From Oscillospiraceae bacterium (GTDB lineage: Bacteria > Bacillota > Clostridia > Oscillospirales > CAG-382): DNA of 37,326 nucleotides. This document shows positions 8,458 to 16,891 of this stretch, piece after piece. Position 1 is the first letter of the stretch. Each line of letters starts with the position of its first letter. The stretch covers positions 1 through 37,326 of the forward strand of contig SVTM01000028.1 in the NCBI GenBank assembly GCA_015063785.1, in the 5' to 3' direction. Below the pieces are notes generated by a model. The model ran no database searches. It was not told the origin of the DNA and was given only the letters and a program-made list of their open reading frames with translations. The translations under genes were made by a program, and so were the position numbers.

Positions 8458-9441
8458 ATGATAAAGATAGGACTTTATGGATACGGAAACCTTGCACGCG
8501 GTGCTGAATGTGCCATAAAGCAGAATTCTGACATGACCCTTTCATGCGTTTTCACCCGTCGCGATCCTGCAAGCGTCAAGACCGTTTTCGGAGATACTCC
8601 CGTTTACCACGCAGACACAGTGCTTGAACACAAGGACGAGATTGACGTGCTTATCATGTGCGGAGGCAGCGCCACCGATCTTCCCGTACAAACCCCTGCC
8701 ATGGCAGAACATTTTAACGTAATAGACAGCTTCGACACCCACAAAAACATCCCCGATCACCTTGCAAACGTTGACAAAGCTGCAAAAGCAGGCGGAAAGA
8801 TCGGTATAATCTCTGTGGGCTGGGACCCCGGAATGTTCTCGCTCAACCGACTTTATGCCGAAAGCATCCTCAGGAACGGCGCAAGCTATACCTTTTGGGG
8901 CAAGGGCGTAAGCCAGGGACATTCGGACGCCATCAGACGCATCGACGGCGTGCTTGACGCCAAGCAATACACCATTCCCGTGCAGTCTGCTCTTGATTCT
9001 GTCCGCCGCGGCGAAGCTCCCGACCTTTCGGCACGCGGGAAGCACACCCGTGAATGTTTTGTTGTGGCAAAAGAGGGCGCCGACAAGGCAAGGATCGAAA
9101 AAGAGATCGTCACCATGAAAAACTATTTTGACGAATACGACACCACAGTACATTTCATCAGCATGGAAGAGCTGAAGCGCGACCACGCAGGCATTCCCCA
9201 CGGCGGTTTTGTTATTCGCAGCGGAAAAACAGGCAAAGATCTCGAAAACACCCACGTCATCGAATACAGCTTAAAGCTTGATTCCAACCCCGAATTTACT
9301 GCCAGCGTTCTTGTGGCATACGCCCGTGCCGCCTACCGCATGAACTGCGAGGGTATGTGCGGAGGCAAGACGGTTTTTGACGTTCCGCCCGTTTACCTTT
9401 CGGACAAGCCGAGAGAAGAGATCATTAAAAATCTGCTTTGA
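8458..9441 (+). CDS. ddh: meso-Diaminopimelate D-dehydrogenase
   Basis: NADP-dependent enzyme that makes meso-diaminopimelate in one reductive amination step from tetrahydrodipicolinate, for lysine and peptidoglycan synthesis. It has 327 residues, the normal family length. The N-terminal Rossmann motif is 'IGLYGYGNLARGAE'. Family hallmarks follow: 'MCGGSATDLPVQ' near 66, 'VIDSFDTH' near 90, 'SVGWDPGMFSLNR' near 120 and 'WGKGVSQGHSDAIRRI' near 145, which line the substrate and cofactor sites, and 'IPHGGFVIRSG' near 240. It is a single-gene unit with its own promoter and a bidirectional terminator immediately after the stop codon. The dehydrogenase route is one of four known bacterial DAP branches. 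Identification is strong. Confidence 0.95.
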   Translation: MIKIGLYGYGNLARGAECAIKQNSDMTLSCVFTRRDPASVKTVFGDTPVYHADTVLEHKDEIDVLIMCGGSATDLPVQTPAMAEHFNVIDSFDTHKNIPDHLANVDKAAKAGGKIGIISVGWDPGMFSLNRLYAESILRNGASYTFWGKGVSQGHSDAIRRIDGVLDAKQYTIPVQSALDSVRRGEAPDLSARGKHTRECFVVAKEGADKARIEKEIVTMKNYFDEYDTTVHFISMEELKRDHAGIPHGGFVIRSGKTGKDLENTHVIEYSLKLDSNPEFTASVLVAYARAAYRMNCEGMCGGKTVFDVPPVYLSDKPREEIIKNLL

Positions 9442-9444
9442 TAT

Positions 9445-9477
9445 AAAAAATACCACCCGAAAAGGGTGGTATTTTTT
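9445..9477. terminator. Bidirectional terminator between ddh and M14 peptidase genes
   Basis: A perfect 14-bp stem AAAAAATACCACCC/GGGTGGTATTTTTT with loop GAAAA. A-rich and T-rich flanks serve both convergent genes. Confidence 0.92.
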
Positions 9478-9480
9478 CGT

Positions 9481-11865
9481 TTATTCTTCGTAAAGTGCAT
9501 TGAACAAAAGCTTGAAGGTGCTGTCGTTCTGATTGCGGAATTCGGGGTTGAAGCTATAAAGGATTATCTCGCCCTCTCCCCTTGCGGCACGCAGAACACA
9601 GGGGGTTCCGCAAAGCCGATCTTCCCCTCTGACATAACCGTTTACAAAAGGTTTTTCACCGTCAAGCCGTGCTATCACCTGAACCGCTCCGTTTCTGTCG
9701 GTAGGCAAAAGCATCGGGCCGTCATTGTGGGTAAGGTTGAACTTTTTCGGCATTCCGCGGGTGAGTTTGTCGGCTTTTATCTCGCCCTTCAGCACCGAAC
9801 CGTTGGTGGAAAGCTCGGCACGGGAACAGTTTGGAATATTTATACCAAGGCCGAAAATGCGGTTGACGTACGAGCAGGTTTTTTCCCACGCCACAAGCCG
9901 TCCGCCGCCGTTTACAAATTTTTGCAAAGCGGCAGCTCCCGCGCTTCCGAGCCCCGAGTGAAACTCGATCGGCATTTTCATATTGCGCACGTCCCCCGCC
10001 GAAAGCGAGCCGTCGTCGTCCCCCGGGATTATCACAACGTCGATATCCTGCGGCACGCCGTTTTCGCGGATATCCTTGTCAAGCAATATTCTGAAATCAA
10101 ACGAATACATTTTCAGAAGGCTTCTTGTAAAGCCCTCTTCCTCGTTCCAGGTGGCACTCTTTTTCAAGAGTCCGATGCGCGATCTGCGCACAGAAGTTCC
10201 CTCGTTTTCGGTGAAATCTCCCGCCTCGTTTCTGAAAAGCTTTTTGCCCGAGGCAAGCAAAAGGTTTGCGTGCTTATAGCTGAGGTTTTCGCAAGCCGAA
10301 AGCGGAAGGGTTATATTGTCACGTGTGCCGTCATATCCGAAGGGCGACATGATACATTCCACGCGGTCATCGGGAAGAAATTTTTCAAGTATCGCCTTGT
10401 CAATATCCTCACCGCACGTCAAAACCTCAACCCCCATGCAAAGGGCAAAGCTGACGTTTGCCGAATCAGAGATCCTCTGCGAGCCGTCGGGACGAAGCCT
10501 TGACGGAATAACCGCGTAGGGATTTTTGTGAAGATACGCCATCACCGCCGCATATTTCGGCTGTGCCGCGGGCACCACCACCGTGCCCTTTGGAAAATAC
10601 GCGCTTCCTGCGCGGAACATTTCGGTCGATGCATACATTTTTATGCCCTGCTTGTGCAAAAGCTTCAAAAGCACCTCTGCCGCCGAGCGATCGTGCTGAT
10701 CGGGTGGGATTATATAGAACTTGTCGGCGCTGTTCTTTCCTCTTTCGGTCTGAAGCTTTGCCTTCTGCGCCATACACGCAAGAGTTTCCCTGCGGTGCAT
10801 CGAAAGATATTCGAGCAGAGCCACAGAAGCAATGTGCATCTGATCCACAATGTCCGAAAGGTGCCATTCGCCGCCCTCCCATGGGTCGGGGCAGTGGACG
10901 CTGGGCTTCAGATAACAACCCGAAAGAAGCTCTTTTCCTATGGTAACGGGGGTTGCTATGCTTACGTCGGCGTTTTCTGTGAGCATTCCCGTGGTGTTGT
11001 GTATCTTGGCAAATTCGGAATAGGAAGAAATGTTGAAGCCGTCAAAAAAATCTCCGCCCGTAACAACTCCCTTTCTTCCCGCCGTCGACAAAGCCTGCGC
11101 CATATATGCGCCGTAAAGTCCCGCCTCTCTGATAACAAGCGGACAGATGGGGTCAAAATACGGGTCGGTGTTGGGAGCAATGGTCATGCGGTCTTCCCAC
11201 GGACATTGGTGATGATGATCCTGGAACACCTGCGGATGCCATCTGCGCACAAGAACGTCGTTTATGTGTTGCGATTCGCGCACTATCTCGCGGACGCCGT
11301 CGCGGTTGTTGGAATGTCCTGCCCAGTTGTGGCGAAGAAAAGGCGAAACCGTGCCCTCATACTCTGTGCCGAGATGTTTGTTGTAATAATCGGTAAAAAG
11401 TATCTCGCCGTCAGGCTCACTGCAAGGGGCGATGATAAAGATAACATTGTCAAGTATCCTCTTTATTTTTTCGGATTCGCCCGCAACAAGCTCGTGCAAC
11501 ATTATCGGCACCATCTGCGGTCCGCCAACCTCATTGGAATGAAGCCCGTACTGTTGCATACAAACGGCTTTTCCCTCGTCGCAAAGAGCCGATATCTCGT
11601 CTTCCGAAAGTCCTTCGGGGTCGGCAAGCTTTTCGGAGATCTCACGGTATTTTTCGAGATTTTTTATATTTTCGGGAGAAGAAACGTAGATAAAAATAAA
11701 TCTGTTTTCCTCGCTCGAAAGGCCTGCTTCTTCAATAGCCATTCTGTCGGACAAGGAATTTAAGGTGTCATAATATTCACAAAGCCTGTCCCAGCGGATC
11801 ATTTTTCTGTCGGTGCCGGGAACAAAGCCAAAAAAGCTTTCGGGAGTAGGAATTTTTGAAATCAT
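9481..11865 (-). CDS. M14 family zinc carboxypeptidase with C-terminal extension
   Basis: Zinc carboxypeptidase-type protein of 794 residues. The M14 zinc ligands are visible: 'GLHSNEVGG' gives His109-x-x-Glu112, and 'FQDHHHQ' around residues 214-220 supplies the third His. 'NNRDG' near 187 corresponds to the Asn-Arg substrate-carboxylate clamp, and 'TENADVS' near 290 likely carries the catalytic Glu. The N-terminus 'FFGFVPGTDRKM' is typical of a bacterial subgroup with this architecture. The region from about 560 onward ('VVIIPGDDDGS', 'FVNGGGRLVAWEK', 'VLRAARGEGEIILYSFNPEFR') resembles a glutamine-amidotransferase-like alpha/beta domain and is not needed for catalysis. No signal peptide is seen, so export is uncertain. 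Start ATG 11865 follows GGAG by 9 nt. Its own consensus promoter lies just upstream. Confidence 0.85.
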   Translation of the reverse strand: MISKIPTPESFFGFVPGTDRKMIRWDRLCEYYDTLNSLSDRMAIEEAGLSSEENRFIFIYVSSPENIKNLEKYREISEKLADPEGLSEDEISALCDEGKAVCMQQYGLHSNEVGGPQMVPIMLHELVAGESEKIKRILDNVIFIIAPCSEPDGEILFTDYYNKHLGTEYEGTVSPFLRHNWAGHSNNRDGVREIVRESQHINDVLVRRWHPQVFQDHHHQCPWEDRMTIAPNTDPYFDPICPLVIREAGLYGAYMAQALSTAGRKGVVTGGDFFDGFNISSYSEFAKIHNTTGMLTENADVSIATPVTIGKELLSGCYLKPSVHCPDPWEGGEWHLSDIVDQMHIASVALLEYLSMHRRETLACMAQKAKLQTERGKNSADKFYIIPPDQHDRSAAEVLLKLLHKQGIKMYASTEMFRAGSAYFPKGTVVVPAAQPKYAAVMAYLHKNPYAVIPSRLRPDGSQRISDSANVSFALCMGVEVLTCGEDIDKAILEKFLPDDRVECIMSPFGYDGTRDNITLPLSACENLSYKHANLLLASGKKLFRNEAGDFTENEGTSVRRSRIGLLKKSATWNEEEGFTRSLLKMYSFDFRILLDKDIRENGVPQDIDVVIIPGDDDGSLSAGDVRNMKMPIEFHSGLGSAGAAALQKFVNGGGRLVAWEKTCSYVNRIFGLGINIPNCSRAELSTNGSVLKGEIKADKLTRGMPKKFNLTHNDGPMLLPTDRNGAVQVIARLDGEKPFVNGYVRGEDRLCGTPCVLRAARGEGEIILYSFNPEFRNQNDSTFKLLFNALYEE

Positions 11866-11898
11866 TCGATTTATCTCCAGTCTCTTTTGTTTTATTCA

Positions 11899-11927
11899 AT
11901 TATATTTCAACACGCAAGGCTTGTCAA
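11899..11927 (-). promoter_or_regulatory. Consensus SigA promoter of the M14 peptidase gene
   Basis: On the minus strand TTGACA (11927-11922), 17-nt spacer and TATAAT (11904-11899) match consensus exactly. Confidence 0.9.
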
Positions 11928-12017
11928 GCGCAAAAGTCACAAATAATTCAGCAAAATTTCAGCAAAAACGCCAATCGCCTTTTGGTCGAAAAATGCTAAA
12001 AAAGGACAAATTCTCTC

Positions 12018-12046
12018 TTTACAATACACCTTACGCAGAGTATAAT
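12018..12046 (+). promoter_or_regulatory. SigA-type promoter of the etfBA-dehydrogenase operon
   Basis: TTTACA (12018-12023), 17-nt spacer, TATAAT (12041-12046). Transcription would begin near 12053. Confidence 0.88.
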
Positions 12047-12063
12047 AAAAGTAGAATTATGAT

Positions 12064-12080
12064 GGTGCAATGTTTGCACC
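12064..12080 (+). promoter_or_regulatory. 7-bp inverted repeat in the etf operon leader
   Basis: GGTGCAA-TGT-TTGCACC lies about 11 nt downstream of the predicted start point. It could be a repressor operator placed to block promoter clearance, or an RNA hairpin that protects the 5' end. It does not match the Rex consensus. There is no U-run, so it is not a terminator. Confidence 0.55.
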
Positions 12081-12102
12081 GCAATGAAAGGACAGCTTTT
12101 TT

Positions 12103-12894
12103 ATGAACATTATCGTATGCGTAAAGCAGGTCCCCGGCACAAACAAGGTTGCCGTCGATCCCGTCACAGGTGTGCTTATTCGCGACGGAGTTGACAGCAA
12201 GATAAATCCTTACGATCTTTTTGCCCTTGAAGAAGGTTTTGCCCTTGCCGAAAAATACGGCGGACAGGTAAAAACTCTTTCGATGGGTCCCCCCATGGCA
12301 AAGGAAGCCTTGAAAGAAACGATATATATGGGCGCAAGCGAAGCAGTGCTTCTTTCGGACAGAAAATTCGGCGGTGCCGACGTTGCCGCCACCAGCTGCG
12401 CTCTCAGTCTTGGCGTAGGCAAAATGGGCGAATACGACCTTATTATCTGCGGCAAGCAGACCACCGACGGAGACACGGCACAGGTGGGTCCCGAGCTTGC
12501 CGAAAAGCTCGGCATCGAGCATATTGCAAACGTAACAGAAATACTTGAATGTGACGGAAAGACCGTAACAGTCGTCTGCGATCTTGACAAGGTGCACCAG
12601 ACCGCCCGTCTTTCGCTCCCCTGCCTTATCACGGTGGAAAAGGATGCCAACACTCCCCGTCTGCCCTCCTACAACCGCAAAAAGAGCATGAACTGCGACG
12701 AGCTTATAAAAGTTTATTCGGTTGCCGACATTCCCGAGGCGGACGAAAAAAAGCTTGGTCTTTCGGGCTCGCCCACCCAGGTTGAAAGGATTTTCCCGCC
12801 CGAAAAAAACACCGACAGGACCATGCTTGAAGGATCTGCAAACGAGCTTTCGGACAGCCTTTACGCTCTCCTGAAAGAGCGCAAATTCGTATAA
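12103..12894 (+). CDS. etfB: Electron transfer flavoprotein, beta subunit
   Basis: Beta subunit (263 residues) of a heterodimeric flavoprotein. The N-terminus 'MNIIVCVKQVPGT' and 'INPYDLFALEEGFALAEK' are typical EtfB. 'ICGKQTTDGDTAQVGPELAE' near 125-144 is the conserved nucleotide-binding signature, which in bifurcating ETFs holds the second flavin. 'TARLSLPCLITVEKDANTPRLPS' near 166 is the usual recognition-loop region. AGGA lies 10 nt before the ATG. It is followed after 13 bp by etfA and then by an FAD-binding dehydrogenase, the order seen for lctB-lctC-lctD in Acetobacterium. The adjacent dehydrogenase rather than an acyl-CoA dehydrogenase suggests a lactate- or glycolate-type substrate. 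Confidence 0.93.
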   Translation: MNIIVCVKQVPGTNKVAVDPVTGVLIRDGVDSKINPYDLFALEEGFALAEKYGGQVKTLSMGPPMAKEALKETIYMGASEAVLLSDRKFGGADVAATSCALSLGVGKMGEYDLIICGKQTTDGDTAQVGPELAEKLGIEHIANVTEILECDGKTVTVVCDLDKVHQTARLSLPCLITVEKDANTPRLPSYNRKKSMNCDELIKVYSVADIPEADEKKLGLSGSPTQVERIFPPEKNTDRTMLEGSANELSDSLYALLKERKFV

Positions 12895-12907
12895 GGAGGA
12901 GCTTTTT

Positions 12908-14107
12908 ATGGGACTTATCATACATAACGAAAAAATCGACGGGTCGGTTGCGGCAAAGCTTATTGACATCTGCCCCTTCAAGGCTCTTTCTTTTGAAAAC
13001 GGAAAGCTTTCGGTAAACGCCGCCTGCAAGGCGTGCAAGCTTTGTGTCAAAAAAGGTCCTGCAGGTGCCATCACCTGGGAGGACGAAGAAAAAAAGGAAA
13101 CGGTAGACAAATCGCTCTGGCGCGGTGTCTGCGTTTTCTGCGAAATTTCCGATGGAAAAATTCACCCCGTAACCCTCGAGCTCCTCGGCAAAGCGCGCGA
13201 GCTTGCCGACAGCATTTCTCACCCCGTCTACGGCATCCTTATCGGCAAGAACGTAAAAGACCACGCCGCAGAGCTTTGCCACTACGGCGCAGACAAGATA
13301 TTCGTCTATGACGATGCCGCCTTCGAGCAGTTCAGAATCTCCCCCTACACCGCCGCTTTTTATGACTTTATCGAAAGAATAAAGCCCTCGTCGATCCTTG
13401 TGGGTGCGACAAACATGGGCAGATCGCTTGCTCCCAGGGTTGCGGCACGTTGTGGCGCAGGACTCACAGCCGATTGCACCGTTCTTAAAATGAAAGAAAA
13501 TACAGATCTCGTGCAGATACGTCCTGCCTTTGGCGGAAATATCATGGCACAGATCGTCACTCCCAACGCCCGTCCCCAGTTCTGCACCGTCAGATACAAA
13601 ATATTCTCTGCCCCCGTCCGCTCGGATATTTCGTCGGGCGAGGTAGTGAAGATGGATATAACCGACGATATGAGAAGATCCGGCACAGAAATTCTTTCTG
13701 TCACCGAAAAACCGCGTGAGATCGACATTTCGGACGCCGACGTCATCGTCGCCTGCGGAAGAGGATTTGCAAAAGAAGCCGATCTTGAAATGGCACGCGA
13801 GCTGGCCGAGCTTCTCGGCGGTCAGCTGGCAGGCACCCGCCCACTGATCGAGGCAGGATGGCTTTCACCAAAACGTCAGATTGGTCTTTCGGGCAGAACA
13901 GTGAAACCAAAGATCATCATTTGCCTTGGCATTTCAGGTTCTGTTCAGTTTGCCGCAGGCATGAAGGGCGCAGATCTTATCGTAGCCGTAAACAAGGCAG
14001 CGGATGCGTCGATATTTGATATATGCCACGTGGGACTTGTGGGCGATATTTACGAGATCGTGCCACAGCTTATTGAAAAGATAAAGGGAGGTAAAGCAAA
14101 TGTATAA
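12908..14107 (+). CDS. etfA: Electron transfer flavoprotein, alpha subunit with N-terminal ferredoxin-like segment
   Basis: Alpha subunit of 399 residues, longer than ordinary EtfA (about 320) because of an N-terminal extension. The extension has 'DICPFKAL' (Cys22-Pro) and 'CKACKLC' (Cys40, 43, 46). In a ferredoxin fold, CxxCxxC of one half plus the CP cysteine of the other half ligate one [4Fe-4S] cluster, so a full ligand set remains although the usual fourth 'CP' after CxxCxxC reads 'GP'. The C-terminal FAD domain shows '[14 protein letters not shown]', '[11 protein letters not shown]', '[20 protein letters not shown]' and '[13 protein letters not shown]'. AGGAGG precedes the ATG. Its stop overlaps the dehydrogenase start by 8 bp, implying translational coupling and a stoichiometric complex. 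Confidence 0.93.
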   Translation: MGLIIHNEKIDGSVAAKLIDICPFKALSFENGKLSVNAACKACKLCVKKGPAGAITWEDEEKKETVDKSLWRGVCVFCEISDGKIHPVTLELLGKARELADSISHPVYGILIGKNVKDHAAELCHYGADKIFVYDDAAFEQFRISPYTAAFYDFIERIKPSSILVGATNMGRSLAPRVAARCGAGLTADCTVLKMKENTDLVQIRPAFGGNIMAQIVTPNARPQFCTVRYKIFSAPVRSDISSGEVVKMDITDDMRRSGTEILSVTEKPREIDISDADVIVACGRGFAKEADLEMARELAELLGGQLAGTRPLIEAGWLSPKRQIGLSGRTVKPKIIICLGISGSVQFAAGMKGADLIVAVNKAADASIFDICHVGLVGDIYEIVPQLIEKIKGGKANV

Positions 14108-15491
14108 CCGAGTATCGCAAAAAGACATCGAAGCGCTCACCTCTTTTTTGTCGCCCGACAGAGTCATCACAGGTGACAACATCAGTCACGATTACAGCCA
14201 CGACGAGCTGGGCGGCATTTCGCAGATGCCCGAAGTGCTCGTAAAGGCAGGCTCGACCGAAGAAATATCAAAAGTGATGAGATATGCAAGCGAAAACAAG
14301 ATCCCCGTTGTGGTCCGCGGCAGCGGAACGGGACTTGTGGGCGCATCTGTAGCTCTGCACGGCGGCATCATGCTTGAAACGGTGGGCATGAACAAGATCC
14401 TCGAGCTTGACGAAGAAAACCTTACCGTCACGGTACAACCCGGCGTGCTTTTGATGGAGCTTGCGGCTTTCTGCGAGGAGCACGATTTTCTCTATCCCCC
14501 CGATCCCGGCGAAAAAAGCGCCACCATCGGCGGTAACATCAGCACCAATGCAGGCGGAATGCGCGCCGTTAAATACGGTGTCACCCGTGACTATGTGCGC
14601 GGACTCACCGCCGTTCTTCCCTCGGGAAAGATCATGCATCTCGGCGGAAAAACGGTAAAAAACAGCTCGGGTTATTCTCTGAAGGATCTTATCGTAGGCT
14701 CTGAGGGTACTCTTGCCGTAATCACCGAAGCGGTGCTGAAGCTTGTGCCCCTGCCCAAGATCACAGTTTCGCTTCTCATCCCCTATGATTCAATAGAAAA
14801 AGCAATAGGCACCGTGCCAAAACTGATAAAAAGCCGCGCTTCTCTCACCGCCATCGAATTTATGGAACAGGGAACGATACTTTTCAGCGAAGAATATCTG
14901 GGCAAAAATTTCCCCGACAAAAAATCTCCTGCCTACCTTATCCTTACCGTCGACGGCAACGACAAAAAGGTGGTTGAAGACGAGATAGACAAGGTGGCAT
15001 CCCTCTGCATCGAAAACGGAGCAAAAGACGCGCTCATCGTCGACACCGACGAGCGCAAGACTTCTGTCTGGTCGGCACGCGGCGCATTTCTTGAAGCCAT
15101 AAAAGCCTCCACCACCGAAATGGACGAATGTGACGTTGTAGTCCCCAGAAACAAGGTTGCCGAATTTGTACTTTACACCCACGAGGTGTCAAAAGAACTC
15201 GGCGTGCGCATTCCATCTTTTGGCCACGCAGGCGACGGAAACCTTCATGTTTACGTCTGCCGCGACGATCTTTGCGATGCGGAATGGAACGAAAAACTTG
15301 AAAAAGCCTTCGAGCTTCTTTACAAAAAAGCCCGTGAGCTTTGTGGACTTGTTTCGGGCGAGCACGGCATTGGCTATGCCAAAAAAGACTTCCTGCGCGA
15401 AGATTACGGCGAAGGTCAGCTGGAGCTTATGCGCGGCATCAAAAAAGCCTTTGACCCCGACAACATTCTCAACCCCGACAAAATATTCTGA
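14100..15491 (+). CDS. FAD-binding 2-hydroxyacid dehydrogenase (GlcD/LctD family)
   Basis: Flavoenzyme of 463 residues of the FAD-oxidase type 4 family (GlcD, D-lactate dehydrogenase, LctD). The PCMH-type FAD site shows '[19 protein letters not shown]' near 73-91, then '[20 protein letters not shown]' and '[19 protein letters not shown]'. The C-terminal half has '[14 protein letters not shown]' with metal-binding His residues and '[15 protein letters not shown]' near the end, both expected for 2-hydroxyacid oxidation. It overlaps etfA by 8 bp. By analogy with the Acetobacterium lactate dehydrogenase/Etf complex it would pass electrons from a hydroxyacid to EtfAB, using ferredoxin to drive NAD reduction. 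Lactate, glycolate or 2-hydroxyglutarate are all possible. No permease or racemase is adjacent. Confidence 0.9.
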   Translation: MYNRVSQKDIEALTSFLSPDRVITGDNISHDYSHDELGGISQMPEVLVKAGSTEEISKVMRYASENKIPVVVRGSGTGLVGASVALHGGIMLETVGMNKILELDEENLTVTVQPGVLLMELAAFCEEHDFLYPPDPGEKSATIGGNISTNAGGMRAVKYGVTRDYVRGLTAVLPSGKIMHLGGKTVKNSSGYSLKDLIVGSEGTLAVITEAVLKLVPLPKITVSLLIPYDSIEKAIGTVPKLIKSRASLTAIEFMEQGTILFSEEYLGKNFPDKKSPAYLILTVDGNDKKVVEDEIDKVASLCIENGAKDALIVDTDERKTSVWSARGAFLEAIKASTTEMDECDVVVPRNKVAEFVLYTHEVSKELGVRIPSFGHAGDGNLHVYVCRDDLCDAEWNEKLEKAFELLYKKARELCGLVSGEHGIGYAKKDFLREDYGEGQLELMRGIKKAFDPDNILNPDKIF

Positions 15492-15494
15492 TGC

Positions 15495-15526
15495 AAAACG
15501 GGCAGCCCTTTCGGACTGCCCGTTTT
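15495..15526. terminator. Bidirectional hairpin terminator after the etf operon
   Basis: An 11-bp stem AAAACGGGCAG/CTGCCCGTTTT sits between the convergent dehydrogenase and CARF-nuclease genes. U-tract is only four on each side, so efficiency is uncertain. Confidence 0.75.
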
Positions 15527-15529
15527 ACA

Positions 15530-16747
15530 TCATTTTTTCCAAAGATTCGCAATTCTTTTTTGAAAATTTCTCTCGCGGAAAGCGAGATCTCCGCAGATAA
15601 CCTCAATATCCATATCCTTTGCCCTTGCAAGAAGATATTTTCCGTTGTCACAATCTACGTCAAGATCGGCGGCAACAAGCGCTTTTTTTGCAAAAGGTCC
15701 GCCAAACCGCTCTGCCACAGCCGAAAGCTTGTACAGCTCGTCCATCGAAACATAGCCGTTCTTGCACGAAACAAAAACAGGGACTATTCCGTGCATCAAA
15801 AGCACATCTATCTCGTTTTTCGTATCGTAAAGCATATTCTTTCCGTCCCAATCGATGATAACGCCGGTGGCGGCGTCGTTGTAGACGGGCGTTCCGTCCT
15901 TTTCTCGGCATTCCTTTGCCGCAAGGTACACAGAAAGCTCAAGAACAATGCCTGCCTTTGTCAGGCAGTTTTTGATTTGTGCGTTTTTGTATTTTATCAC
16001 AAGTCCCTGCGCGTCGGCGCGATATTCTGTGACAAGCCGCGCCGAAAAAAGGCTTTGCATTATGGGCTTGTTAAAGATGACCTTTGATTTTCTGCGCTCA
16101 AGAAAGATCTTCAGTTTTTCTTTGTCAAGAAAAGTTGCGTTATCCTTTTTGTCGCCCATCTCCTCAATGGCGGCAAGAATATTCATCTGGCTGTTCCAGC
16201 CTCGCGGATTTTCACGGCAGATCGAAAAAAGCTTTTTTACGTCGTTTTTAAACTCCTGCGATTCTTTCTTTCTGTTTCTGCTGTCCCAATCGCACATTCC
16301 GCCGTGAATCATGATATTTTCTCTGACAGAAAGAGAGGGGACGCGGTATTCGGCGGTTTTTCCGTCGCCGTCGCAATCACAGATGCGGTCGTTTGTCACA
16401 TTGAAGCTGTGGATAAAGATCTTTTTGTCCTTGTTTTTCTCGCAGTAGCGGCCAAGGGCAAAAACAAGCATTTTATCACCGCCCGTTATGTCAAAAACGC
16501 AATCGTCGTAGGTGACATATATCTCTTCCATCAGTTGCATGGCGCGGGAAACATCATTTTTCGGGACAGCTTTACATATTATCTCGGGATTCTGCCCTCT
16601 TTCAAAAAAAACAGATCGAAAAACGTCAGCGCTGCGCTTCATGTCCTTCGAATCGGAACCTACAAAAACGACTCTTTCGGGAGAAGTCGCAAGGCAGGAG
16701 TATATGTTGTTACAGGGCGCTTTTGCATAAAGTTCGACAAGAGTCAC
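15530..16747 (-). CDS. Card1/Can2-like protein: CARF domain plus PD-(D/E)xK nuclease domain (DUF1887)
   Basis: Protein of 405 residues with the two-domain layout of DUF1887/Card1. Residues 1-120 form a CARF-like Rossmann domain with 'RVVFVGSDSK' and the ligand-loop motif 'DITGGDKMLVFALG' near 86, comparable to 'NITGGTK' in Card1. A winged-helix-like middle is followed by a restriction-type nuclease domain: Glu270 in 'GIVLELSVYLAA', Asp314 in 'NEIDVLLMHG', and 'VFVSCKNG' with Lys329, then 'DELYKLSAVAERFGG'. Card1 proteins are activated by cyclic tetra-adenylate and cut nucleic acid. Here the motif is SCK where Card1 has ECK. The GTG start at 16747 is chosen because GGGGGA lies 8 nt before it and the only good promoter is immediately upstream; an in-frame ATG at 16861 lies upstream of that promoter. 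No CRISPR or cas gene is in the window. Confidence 0.8.
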   Translation of the reverse strand: MTLVELYAKAPCNNIYSCLATSPERVVFVGSDSKDMKRSADVFRSVFFERGQNPEIICKAVPKNDVSRAMQLMEEIYVTYDDCVFDITGGDKMLVFALGRYCEKNKDKKIFIHSFNVTNDRICDCDGDGKTAEYRVPSLSVRENIMIHGGMCDWDSRNRKKESQEFKNDVKKLFSICRENPRGWNSQMNILAAIEEMGDKKDNATFLDKEKLKIFLERRKSKVIFNKPIMQSLFSARLVTEYRADAQGLVIKYKNAQIKNCLTKAGIVLELSVYLAAKECREKDGTPVYNDAATGVIIDWDGKNMLYDTKNEIDVLLMHGIVPVFVSCKNGYVSMDELYKLSAVAERFGGPFAKKALVAADLDVDCDNGKYLLARAKDMDIEVICGDLAFRERNFQKRIANLWKK

Positions 16748-16785
16748 TGGTTTTGTCCCCCGTTCCTTTCGGTTTTGTTGTATTA

Positions 16786-16815
16786 AGTATATCACACAAG
16801 AGCAAAAAAAGTCAA
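16786..16815 (-). promoter_or_regulatory. SigA-type promoter of the CARF-nuclease gene
   Basis: On the minus strand TTGACT (16815-16810), 18-nt spacer, TATACT (16791-16786). The start point falls near 16779, about 32 nt before the GTG, which rules out the longer ATG-started protein. Confidence 0.8.
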
Positions 16816-16891
16816 GCTTTTGAAAAAAGCGGAACTTTTTTCTTTTTTTGCCGTCAAACAAACATAAAAAGTGTTTTTCGGAGACAGATAT

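Noticed and set aside
10528..11763. Long plus-strand open frame opposite the M14 peptidase
   Set aside because: It is a shadow of the opposite strand; composition is basic and low in protein-like patterns, and the M14 motifs fix the true frame.
12031..13110. Long minus-strand open frame opposite etfB
   Set aside because: Antisense to well-identified etfB/etfA motifs, without its own ribosome binding site or promoter.
16748..16861. N-terminal extension of the CARF nuclease from ATG 16861
   Set aside because: The extension lies upstream of the predicted promoter and start point; the GTG at 16747 has a good ribosome binding site.
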